From Actinomycetota bacterium (GTDB lineage: Bacteria; Actinomycetota; Thermoleophilia; Gaiellales; Gaiellaceae), in NCBI GenBank assembly GCA_013816275.1, contig JACDER010000125.1, positions 1 to 5,455 of the forward strand: a stretch of 5,455 nucleotides of DNA, given 5' to 3'. The notes beneath the pieces were generated by a model. That model did not search any database. It worked only from the letters and a program-made list of their open reading frames with translations, and had not been told where the DNA came from. The position numbers and the translations under genes were made by a program. Below are positions 1 to 5,455 of this stretch, piece by piece (the stretch's first letter is position 1; every line of letters begins with the position of its first letter).

Positions 1-1
1 C

Positions 2-352
2 GCCCCGAACGAGCGTCCGCTCGTCGCCGCCGTGATCTACAACCGGCTCCACAACCGCATGCCGCTCCAGATCGACGCCACACTCCGCTACGGGCTGCAT
101 ATCGAGCCCGGCACCGCGATCACGCAGAAGGACCTCGATACGCAGAACCCGTACAACACGACGCTGAACCACGGCCTGCCGCCGACCCCGATCGCCAATC
201 CCGGCCTGGCGTCGATGCAAGCGGCCGCCCACCCGGCGAAGGTCGACTACCTCTATTTCGTGCGCAAGCCCGACAAGGTGCATCACTTCTTCACGTCCAG
301 CCTGGACGCCTTCAACGCATACGTGGCGGCGCACCCGGTCAAGGGCGCGTGA
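2..352 (+). CDS. mltG: Endolytic murein transglycosylase MltG, C-terminal part (5' truncated)
   Basis: This is the last 116 codons of an MltG/YceG-family protein; the reading frame is open to the window edge. MltG is a membrane-anchored enzyme that cleaves nascent peptidoglycan glycan strands and is thought to set strand length. Family landmarks are visible in order: ERPLVAAVIYNRL near the start of the fragment, MPLQIDATLRYG at fragment residues 20-31, SPYNT-like NPYNTTLNHGLPPTPIANPG in the middle, then the usual alanine-rich helix and the DYLYFV strand, with a final HHFFTSSLDAFNAYV helix. The catalytic glutamate of the family normally lies a few residues before the ERP motif, so it falls just outside the window, as do the N-terminal membrane helix and LysM-like domain. 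A GTG at 32 is internal to the conserved domain and is not a start. The stop overlaps the aroE start by 4 bp, the customary actinobacterial order. Confidence 0.95.
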   Translation, partial: APNERPLVAAVIYNRLHNRMPLQIDATLRYGLHIEPGTAITQKDLDTQNPYNTTLNHGLPPTPIANPGLASMQAAAHPAKVDYLYFVRKPDKVHHFFTSSLDAFNAYVAAHPVKGA

Positions 353-1032
353 TCACCGGGGCGACCCGGCTGGTCGGTCTGATCGGACTGCCGGTGGCGG
401 GCTCGCTCTCGCCCCGGATGCAGAACGCCGCCTTCGCCGCGCTCGGCCTCGACTGGGCCTACGTCCCCCTGACGGTCGAGCGCGAGAGGCTGGAAGATGC
501 CCTGCGGGGGCTCGTCGCGCTCGGCTTCGCGGGGGCGAACGTGACGGCGCCGTACAAGCTGGACGTGGCGCGCCTCTGCGGCGCGCGCGAGGCCTCCGTC
601 AACACGCTGGTCGTGCGTGGAGGCCGGCTCGAGGCGGATTCCACCGATACAGCCGTCCTTGCCGGGAGGAGCATCGAGCAGCCCGTCGTAATCGGAGCCG
701 GGGGAGCGGCAGCGGCGTTCGTAGCCGCCCTCCCCGCGGCCCGGCAGTTCTCGCGTCGCGGTGAATGGCCGCCCGACGCGAGCGGCGCCGACCTGGTCGT
801 GAACGCGACCTCGGAGCGCGACGAGGTCATAGTTGAGCTCAGTGCGGGGCAGACGCTCGTCGACCTTCCATATCCGGCGACGGCGACAGCGCGGGCGGCG
901 GCCGCAGCGGGCGCCGAGGTGATCTCGGGGCTCGAAGTCCTGGTCGCCCAGGGAGCGGCTTCGTTCGAGCTCTGGACCGGCTTCCCCGCCCCTGTCGAGG
1001 TGATGCGCAGGGCACTAGGGTTGGCTGCATGA
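349..1032 (+). CDS. aroE: Shikimate dehydrogenase (NADP+), short form
   Basis: AroE reduces 3-dehydroshikimate to shikimate with NADPH in the cytoplasm, the fourth shikimate step. The substrate domain shows [11 protein letters not shown] (19-29), NVTAPYK with the catalytic lysine K70, VNTL (84-87) and the partner aspartate D100 in DSTD. The cofactor domain shows GAGGAA (116-121), a possible short NADP-phosphate loop SRR at 135-137, NATS (152-155), DLPYPATAT (172-180) and the C-terminal [18 protein letters not shown] (194-211) with Q201. At 227 residues it is clearly shorter than the usual 260-290. The missing length lies in loops between K70 and VNTL, before GAGG, and mostly between GAGG and NATS. 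All catalytic landmarks remain, so I call it functional. The GTG start at 349 places the protein start just before the first conserved strand and overlaps the mltG stop (GTGA); a short AAGGG at 341-345 lies close upstream. It overlaps aroC by ATGA. Confidence 0.93.
   Translation: MITGATRLVGLIGLPVAGSLSPRMQNAAFAALGLDWAYVPLTVERERLEDALRGLVALGFAGANVTAPYKLDVARLCGAREASVNTLVVRGGRLEADSTDTAVLAGRSIEQPVVIGAGGAAAAFVAALPAARQFSRRGEWPPDASGADLVVNATSERDEVIVELSAGQTLVDLPYPATATARAAAAAGAEVISGLEVLVAQGAASFELWTGFPAPVEVMRRALGLAA
1017..1020 (+). promoter_or_regulatory. Weak candidate ribosome binding site for aroC
   Basis: AGGG lies 8 bases before the ATG of aroC, inside the end of aroE. The match to the anti-Shine-Dalgarno sequence is short and the region is GC-rich, so chance is possible. 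It supports the ATG at 1029 only mildly; the ATGA overlap with aroE and the conserved protein start decide that choice. Confidence 0.35.
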
Positions 1033-2105
1033 CCCTCCAGCTGACAACGGCCGGCGAGTCCCACGGCCCTGCGCTCGTCGCCATCCTCACGGGTCTCCCC
1101 GCCGGACTCGTCCTCGACCGCGAGGCGATCGACGCCGACCTGCGCCGTCGCCAGGAGGGCTATGGGCGGAGTCCCCGCCAGCGGATCGAGACCGATCGCG
1201 TCGAGGTGCTCGCCGGCCTGCGGCATGGACGCACGCTGGGCACGCCGCTCGCGCTTGTCGTCCAGAACCGCGATCACGCCAACTGGTCCTGGGGGATGAG
1301 CCCATGGCCACCCGAGGGCGAGCCGTCGGGCAAGGGAACCAAGCCGGTGACGGTGCCGCGGCCCGGTCACGCCGATCTGGCCGGCGCGCTCAAGTACGGC
1401 CTCGCCGATATCCGGGATGCGCTCGAGCGCGCGAGCGCGCGCCACACGGCGGCCGCTGTCGCCGCGGGCGCGGTCGCCAAGGCACTCCTCCGCGCGATCT
1501 CGATCGAGGTTGAAGGCCTGGTCGCGACCGAGGATCTCGAGCGCCGGATCGACGAAGCGCGCGACGAGCGCGACACGGTCGGGGGCCTGGTCGAGGTGCG
1601 CGCCCGAGGCGTGCTGCCGGGGCTCGGCTCCTATGCGACGAAGGAGGATCGGCTCGACGCCCGTCTCGCCGCCGCCCTGATGGGGATCCAGGCGGTCAAG
1701 GGCGTCGAGATCGGCGACGGGTTCGCTCTGGCCGGCCGCCGGGGCTCCGAGGCGCACGACGAGGTCGAGGGGCCCGGCCTGGGCCGGCGGACGAACCGAG
1801 CCGGCGGGATCGAGGCCGGGGTCTCGAACGGGGAGGAGATCGTCGTCCGCGCTGCGATGAAGCCGCTCCCGACGCTGATGCGCCCCTTGCAGACGGTCGA
1901 CCTCGAGACGGGTGAGCCGGCCGAGGCGCTCGTCGAGCGCAGCGACGTCGCGGCCGTGGAGGCCCTCGCAGTCGTCGCCGAGGCGGCCGTCGCCTTCGAG
2001 CTCGCGCGGGCGGCGCGGGAGAAGTTCGGCGGCGACTCGCTCGGCGACTTCGTCGGCGCCTGGCGCGCCTATCTCGACCGCATTCCGTGGCAACGCACGC
2101 CCTAG
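1029..2105 (+). CDS. aroC: Chorismate synthase
   Basis: AroC converts 5-enolpyruvylshikimate 3-phosphate to chorismate using reduced FMN, the last shikimate step. The 358-residue length is normal. Family landmarks: [11 protein letters not shown] at the N-terminus with H12, [12 protein letters not shown] (40-51), the NRDHANW segment (80-86), RPGHADL (111-117) with H114, the flavin-binding ERASAR segment (133-138), [28 protein letters not shown] (254-260), [19 protein letters not shown] (265-283) and RSDVAAVEA (304-312). H12 and H114 correspond to the two conserved catalytic histidines. Oddities: the usual ARETAxRVA reads ARHTAAAVA here, so E139 is His and R143 is Ala. The ATG at 1029 overlaps the aroE stop by 4 bp, while its 3' end overlaps aroKB by 19 bp, implying coupled translation. 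The substrate is made by AroA, which is not in the window. Confidence 0.97.
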   Translation: MTLQLTTAGESHGPALVAILTGLPAGLVLDREAIDADLRRRQEGYGRSPRQRIETDRVEVLAGLRHGRTLGTPLALVVQNRDHANWSWGMSPWPPEGEPSGKGTKPVTVPRPGHADLAGALKYGLADIRDALERASARHTAAAVAAGAVAKALLRAISIEVEGLVATEDLERRIDEARDERDTVGGLVEVRARGVLPGLGSYATKEDRLDARLAAALMGIQAVKGVEIGDGFALAGRRGSEAHDEVEGPGLGRRTNRAGGIEAGVSNGEEIVVRAAMKPLPTLMRPLQTVDLETGEPAEALVERSDVAAVEALAVVAEAAVAFELARAAREKFGGDSLGDFVGAWRAYLDRIPWQRTP

Positions 2106-3487
2106 ACCGCCATCTCGTCCTGGTCGGCTTCATGGGAGCCGGCAAGTCGACGATCGGGGCCGATGTGGCGCGCCGCCTCGGGCGCGAGTTCTACGACGTC
2201 GATGCCGAGATCGAACGCGCCGAAGGACCGATTCCCGAGATCTTCGCGAGCCGCGGGGAAGCGGCCTTCCGCGAGCTCGAGGCGCGGTTTCTCGCGGATG
2301 CCCGCGCTCGTGCGACGCCGATGGTGGTCGCGCTCGGCGCAGGCGCGGTCGAGACACGCGAGCTTCTCTCCGGTGGAGGGGGTGCGCTGGTCGTCCAGCT
2401 CGAGGTCGACGTGGATACGGCCTGGGAGCGCGCCCGCGGCAGCTCACGGCCGCTCGCCGTGGACGAAGTCGAGTTCAGGCGGCGCTTCGAGCTGCGTGCC
2501 CCGCTCTACGCGGAGGTGGCCAACGCCCGGGCGCGGGATGCGGACGACGTCGCGCTCGCGGCTGCGGGCATCCACGTCGAGACGGGCGCGCTCCAGCAAC
2601 TCGAACGCTTCGTCGAGGAGCCGGCGGCGCTCGTCACCGAGCCGGTCATCGCCGGCATCCACGGTGCAGATGCGCAGATCGCCTTCCCGTTCGCGGAGAC
2701 CCACGAGCTTCCGACCGGAGAGGCGGCGAAGCAGCTCGGCGCGGTCGAGCGGCTCTGGCGCTCGCTCCGGCTCGGCCGCGACGGCACGATCGTCGCCCTC
2801 GGCGGAGGAGCCCTGACCGACGCGGCCGGCTTCTCCGCCAGCTCGTATCTACGCGGAGTTCCGTGGATCCCCGTCCCGACGACCCTGACCGGCCAGGTCG
2901 ATGCGGCGATCGGCGGGAAGACCGGGATCGACCTCCTGGAGGGCAAGAACCTCGTTGGCGCGTTCCACTGGCCGGCCCGGACCGTGATCGATCCGGCGCT
3001 GCTCGGGACCCTGCCCGACCGGGAGCGCAAGAACGGGCTCGCGGAGGTGGTTAAGACCGGCCTGCTGGCGGGCGAGGCGCTCTGGGAGCTATCCGATCCC
3101 GAGCTCGTCCGCCGGTGCGCGGCGTTCAAGGCAGCCGTCTGCCTCCGGGATCCACACGACCTCGGGGAGCGGAAGATGCTCAACCTCGGCCACACGTTCG
3201 CGCACGCGCTCGAGGCGGGCGCACGGTATGGCATCCCGCACGGGGAGGCCGTCGCCCTCGGGCTCCTCGCGGCGCTTCGCCTCTCCGGGATCGAAACGGA
3301 CGCTGTCGAGGACGTGCTCGCTCCGAAGCCGGTCTATGTCGACCGCGAGCTCGCCTGGGAGGCTCTCGGACGCGACAAGAAAGGCGGGCGGCTCGTCCTG
3401 CTCGCCGCGCCGGGCGAGCCTCGCGTCGACGTCGAGGTTCCCCTCGACCACGTGCGCGCAGAGCTCGACCGGCTGATCGCCGAGTAG
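2087..3487 (+). CDS. aroKB: Bifunctional shikimate kinase / 3-dehydroquinate synthase (AroK-AroB fusion)
   Basis: One uninterrupted 466-codon frame carries two enzymes. Residues 1 to about 165 are shikimate kinase: Walker A GFMGAGKS (14-21), DVD (37-39) and R62 for shikimate, [15 protein letters not shown] (51-65), lid RPLA (121-124) and R137 in RAPLYAEVA. Residues from about 168 to 466 are 3-dehydroquinate synthase: PTGEAAK (209-215), NAD-binding GGGALTD (239-245), PTTLTGQVD (264-272), GGKTG (276-280), GKNLVGAFH (286-294), and metal ligands E320 in GLAEVVK, H369 in LNLGHTF and H385 in HGEAVA. The synthase part, about 300 residues, is compact against the usual 350-370, with a small N-terminal Rossmann part. 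Odd residues are A85 in the kinase GGG motif (GAG here) and T244 in the synthase GGGxxGD motif. The two catalyse steps 5 and 2, so they are not consecutive. The GTG at 2087 is the start that precedes the first kinase strand; no clear Shine-Dalgarno is seen, fitting coupling to aroC. Confidence 0.95.
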   Translation: MATHALDRHLVLVGFMGAGKSTIGADVARRLGREFYDVDAEIERAEGPIPEIFASRGEAAFRELEARFLADARARATPMVVALGAGAVETRELLSGGGGALVVQLEVDVDTAWERARGSSRPLAVDEVEFRRRFELRAPLYAEVANARARDADDVALAAAGIHVETGALQQLERFVEEPAALVTEPVIAGIHGADAQIAFPFAETHELPTGEAAKQLGAVERLWRSLRLGRDGTIVALGGGALTDAAGFSASSYLRGVPWIPVPTTLTGQVDAAIGGKTGIDLLEGKNLVGAFHWPARTVIDPALLGTLPDRERKNGLAEVVKTGLLAGEALWELSDPELVRRCAAFKAAVCLRDPHDLGERKMLNLGHTFAHALEAGARYGIPHGEAVALGLLAALRLSGIETDAVEDVLAPKPVYVDRELAWEALGRDKKGGRLVLLAAPGEPRVDVEVPLDHVRAELDRLIAE

Positions 3488-3496
3488 ATTCTCGCC

Positions 3497-3925
3497 GTGC
3501 GCGTGGCAGTTCTGAACGGCGTCAATCTCGACGAGCTGGGCCGCCGGGACCCGGAGGTCTACGGCGGCCTGTCGCATTCCCAGCTCGAGACGCTGATCTA
3601 CAAGTGGGCCGACGAGCTCGGCCTGACCGCGGAGTGTCATCAGACGAACCACGAAGGCCAGTACGTCGACTGGTGCCACGAGGCGCTCGACTGGGCCCGC
3701 GGCGTCGTCGTCAATCCCGGCGCGTGGACGCACTACAGCTACGCGATCAGGGACGCGCTCGAGCTGTTCAAGGTGCCCGTGGTCGAGGTACACCTCTCCA
3801 ACATCGACGAGCGCGAGGAGTGGAGGCGTGTGTCCGTCATCTCCGAGCTCGTGTCCAAGCGGATCATCGGCAAGGGCCAGGATGGGTACCGCGAGGCCCT
3901 CGAATACCTGAAGGAGACGCTGTGA
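3497..3925 (+). CDS. aroQ: Type II 3-dehydroquinate dehydratase
   Basis: AroQ dehydrates 3-dehydroquinate to 3-dehydroshikimate, directly using the product of the AroB half of the preceding gene; type II enzymes normally form dodecamers. The 142-residue length is typical. Seen: first strand VAVLNGVNLDELG (3-15), R17 and the catalytic tyrosine Y22 in RRDPEVYGG, TNHEGQYVDWCHEA (50-63), NPGAWTH (73-79) with N73 and H79, IRDAL (84-88), EVHLSN (97-102) with H99, and R110 in EEWRR. The key acid-base residues of the family are all present. Less usual are GVNLDELG for the common GPNLNxLG, WTHYSYA for the usual yTHTSxA, and GKG for the usual GLG near the C-terminus (125-127). The GTG at 3497 starts 9 bp after the aroKB stop, the only gap in the window, and no Shine-Dalgarno is evident. 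It ends in a GTGA overlap with the peptidase gene. Confidence 0.96.
   Translation: MRVAVLNGVNLDELGRRDPEVYGGLSHSQLETLIYKWADELGLTAECHQTNHEGQYVDWCHEALDWARGVVVNPGAWTHYSYAIRDALELFKVPVVEVHLSNIDEREEWRRVSVISELVSKRIIGKGQDGYREALEYLKETL
3911..3916 (+). promoter_or_regulatory. Ribosome binding site for the M24 peptidase gene
   Basis: AAGGAG lies 5 bases before the GTG at 3922, within the last codons of aroQ. It is the best Shine-Dalgarno match at any start in the window. It fixes GTG 3922 as the start even though the same frame is open far upstream through aroQ and part of aroKB. Confidence 0.75.
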
Positions 3926-4956
3926 ACAGATTGGAGACGCTTCAGTCGCAGCTGGACGAGCCGCTGCTCGTCACGGCGCCGGTCAACGTCAACTACCTGA
4001 CCGGTTTCGAGAGCACCAACCCGGCGCTCTTCGTGGAGCCGGATCGCGCCCGGCTCTTCAGCGACTTCCGCTACGCGGCGGCGGGGAAGCGGGTCGAGGA
4101 CGTCGAGTTCACGGTCACGAAGCGGAACCTGTTCGCGAGCCTCGCCGACGAGCTCTCCGGCCGGATCGGATTCGAGGCCGACGCCGTTACCTATGCGGCG
4201 TTCCAGACGCTGGAGGCGGGCGGGCTGGAGCTCGTCCCGCGTCGAGGCGTGGTGGAGGCCCTGCGCGCCGTCAAGGACGAGGGCGAGCTGGCGCTGATCC
4301 GCCGGGCCGGGGAGATCACGAGCGAGGCGTTCGCGCGGCTCGCGCAGGAGCAGTTCAGCGGCCGGACCGAGAAGGAGGTCGCCTGGAGGCTGGACTCGCT
4401 CTACCACGAGCTCGGCGCCGACGGCCCGGCCTTCCCGACGATCGTCGCCGCCGGCGAGAACGGCGCGACGCCGCACGCGCACGCGGGCGATTGCGAGATC
4501 CCTGCAGGTACCACCGTCGTCGTCGATTCAGCCTGCGCGCTCGGCGGCTACGTCTCCGACTGCACGCGGACGTTCGCCACCGGGCCGCTCCCCGATCGGC
4601 TCGCGGAGGCCTACGAGGTCTGCCTCGCCGCCCAGCAAGCAGGGCTCGACGCCGTCCGTCCCGGGGTGACCGGCCGCGAGGCGGACGCGGCCGCGCGTGA
4701 CGTGATCGAGGCGGCCGGGTTCGGCGAGGAGTTCGGGCACGGCCTCGGCCATGGGCTCGGCCTGCTCGTGCACGAGGCGCCGCGCCTCTCCCAGGAGTCC
4801 GAGGACACGCTCGATGTGGGGAACGTCGTGACCGTCGAGCCGGGGATCTATCTCTCGGGCCTGGGCGGGATCCGCATCGAGGACCTCGTCATCGTCGGCG
4901 ACGCCGGTCCTGAGATCCTGACCACGTTCACGAAGGAGCTCGTAACGGTCGCATGA
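3922..4956 (+). CDS. M24B metallopeptidase, aminopeptidase P / Xaa-Pro dipeptidase family
   Basis: A cytoplasmic two-metal (usually Mn or Co) peptidase that removes residues before proline, 344 residues long. A small creatinase-like N-terminal domain (about 1-115) includes NVNYLTGFESTNPALFV and LFSDFRY. The pita-bread catalytic domain follows: VKDEGELALIRRAGEI at 117-132, the substrate region PAFPTIVAAGENGATPHAH (169-187) with H185, metal ligands D202 and D213 in VVVDSACALGGYVSDCTRTF, H277 in GHGLGHGLG, E306 in VEPGIY and E320 in IRIED. All five ligands are present. The usual DxG after the first ligand reads DSACALGGY. It is close in size and context to Bacillus YqhT, which also follows the type II dehydroquinase gene. 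Sequence alone cannot separate aminopeptidase P from prolidase specificity, so no symbol is given. GTG 3922 overlaps the aroQ stop by 4 bp and has a good ribosome binding site; its own stop overlaps the next ATG (ATGA). Confidence 0.93.
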   Translation: MNRLETLQSQLDEPLLVTAPVNVNYLTGFESTNPALFVEPDRARLFSDFRYAAAGKRVEDVEFTVTKRNLFASLADELSGRIGFEADAVTYAAFQTLEAGGLELVPRRGVVEALRAVKDEGELALIRRAGEITSEAFARLAQEQFSGRTEKEVAWRLDSLYHELGADGPAFPTIVAAGENGATPHAHAGDCEIPAGTTVVVDSACALGGYVSDCTRTFATGPLPDRLAEAYEVCLAAQQAGLDAVRPGVTGREADAAARDVIEAAGFGEEFGHGLGHGLGLLVHEAPRLSQESEDTLDVGNVVTVEPGIYLSGLGGIRIEDLVIVGDAGPEILTTFTKELVTVA

Positions 4957-5455
4957 GAGCCTGGTGCGGGCTCGCCGTCTTCCTCGCGCTTGTCGCCGTC
5001 GGCTGCGGTGGGACGAAGCACTCCGGTTCGTCCGAGCTTCGAGTCCGGGAGATCCACGTCACCGGTGCACCGGTCGCGATCGAGGGGGAGTACACCTACG
5101 TCCGCATCGACGGCGAGACGCTGCGAATCGACGGGCGCGGCGAGGCGCGGTTCCACCTCACGCCCGGCAAGCACTCCGTCGAGGTCTGGCACCGGGCCTG
5201 CGGCGGGAACTGCAGCTCGCTCGATCCGCCCGGTGACCGCTGCACCACCTCGGTGACGACGGCCGCGAGCGCGCCTGCGCTGGCCACGATCCACAACAGT
5301 CCCGGCTCGGATTGTCGCATCGCCGTGGGCAAGATCGGGCTGGCGTACTCCCAGCCGGATGGAGGCATCTGGTTCGCCGCGCCCGACGGGAGCCACCCGG
5401 TCCGGCTGGCTGCCGGCTCCGGAGATCTCGCCCTCTCACCCGATGGCAGGACGGT
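4953..5455 (+). CDS. Putative lipoprotein with TolB-like repeat, 3' truncated
   Basis: The frame from ATG 4953 stays open to the window end (167 codons seen). Its function is not recognised. Residues 1-18 form a lipoprotein signal: MR, then a hydrophobic stretch LAVFLALVAVG and C18 followed by GG, with a loose lipobox AVGC (Ala at -3 is less usual than Leu). A secreted, beta-rich region follows at about 28-115, with YTYVRIDGETLRIDG and a PGKHSVEVW strand that resembles carboxypeptidase-like or PEGA-type folds. A cysteine cluster sits at C83, C87 and C97 in RACGGNCSSLDPPGDRC, with C121 further on. Residues 129-167 read like a WD40-like/TolB (PD40) blade, with PDGGIWFAAPDGSHPVRL and the ending LSPDGRT, so a beta-propeller may follow past the window. 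Likely an exported, lipid-anchored surface protein. It overlaps the peptidase stop by ATGA; AAGGAG at 4933-4938 is 14 bases away, too far to be a good ribosome binding site. Confidence 0.8.
   Translation, partial: MRAWCGLAVFLALVAVGCGGTKHSGSSELRVREIHVTGAPVAIEGEYTYVRIDGETLRIDGRGEARFHLTPGKHSVEVWHRACGGNCSSLDPPGDRCTTSVTTAASAPALATIHNSPGSDCRIAVGKIGLAYSQPDGGIWFAAPDGSHPVRLAAGSGDLALSPDGRT

Noticed and set aside
1419..1430. Perfect 12-bp palindrome GCGCTCGAGCGC next to a run of GCGC
   Set aside because: It lies within conserved aroC codons for the DALERASAR segment; GC-rich Ala/Leu/Glu/Arg codons produce such palindromes by chance. No operator context.
459..2093. A 544-codon open frame on the minus strand opposite aroE and aroC
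   Set aside because: It is fully antisense to two well-conserved enzymes. GC-rich codon bias on the + strand leaves the opposite frame free of stops. The translation is Arg/Ala/Asp-rich with no recognisable domain, and it crosses the boundary between two real genes.
1912..3054. A 380-codon + strand frame overlapping aroC and aroKB
   Set aside because: Ser/Arg/Pro-rich translation without motifs, out of frame with two strongly conserved enzymes; a shadow of GC-rich coding sequence.
3488..3496. Gap between aroKB and aroQ as a promoter or terminator site
   Set aside because: Nine bases are too few for a promoter or a hairpin terminator, and no inverted repeat or T-run is present.
3115..3921. 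Upstream extension of the peptidase frame to a start inside aroB, giving a 613-residue protein
   Set aside because: The extra part translates to Arg-rich low-complexity sequence overlapping aroB and aroQ in another frame. The GTG at 3922 has a good ribosome binding site and matches the family N-terminus.
4933..4938. AAGGAG as ribosome binding site of the lipoprotein gene
   Set aside because: The spacing to ATG 4953 is 14 bases, beyond the usual 5-10, and it encodes Lys-Glu in the peptidase tail. Coupling through the ATGA overlap is the simpler explanation.
4848..5396. Minus-strand open frame of 182 codons opposite the peptidase end and the lipoprotein
   Set aside because: It lies antisense to the peptidase metal-ligand region and to a convincing lipoprotein frame joined by ATGA; no motif or plausible start context.

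Overview
The window is GC-rich, gene-dense bacterial DNA with one strand of tightly packed genes and essentially no intergenic space. Gene content and order (mltG, aroE, aroC, aroK+aroB, aroQ, M24 peptidase) match the chromosomal shikimate cluster of Actinobacteria. GTG starts, strong GC bias at third codon positions, a fused AroK-AroB and compact enzymes fit a deep-branching actinobacterium. Thermoleophilia/Gaiella-type is my best guess; it is an inference from memory, not a measured placement.

Layout, all on the + strand: the C-terminal end of the endolytic transglycosylase MltG (2-352, cut by the window start); a short shikimate dehydrogenase AroE (349-1032); chorismate synthase AroC (1029-2105); a bifunctional shikimate kinase/3-dehydroquinate synthase AroKB (2087-3487); type II 3-dehydroquinase AroQ (3497-3925); an M24B proline peptidase of the aminopeptidase P type (3922-4956); and a lipoprotein cut by the window end (4953-5455). 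Four junctions are 4-bp ATGA/GTGA overlaps, one is a 19-bp overlap, and the only gap is 9 bp, so the block looks like a translationally coupled polycistronic operon. No internal promoter or terminator is visible, and there is no gene-free stretch longer than 9 bp.

Together the four aro genes encode five of the seven shikimate steps: AroB (DAHP to 3-dehydroquinate), AroQ (to 3-dehydroshikimate), AroE (to shikimate), AroK (to shikimate 3-phosphate) and AroC (EPSP to chorismate). The first step (DAHP synthase) and the sixth (EPSP synthase, AroA) are not here. MltG acts in the cell envelope and is a customary operon neighbour rather than a pathway member.

I see no new defence, mobile or RNA system. 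The points worth a second look are molecular: unusually compact AroE and AroB, substitutions in normally invariant motifs of AroC, AroK, AroB and AroQ, and a cysteine-rich lipoprotein with an apparent TolB-like repeat at the position where efp usually follows the peptidase gene.
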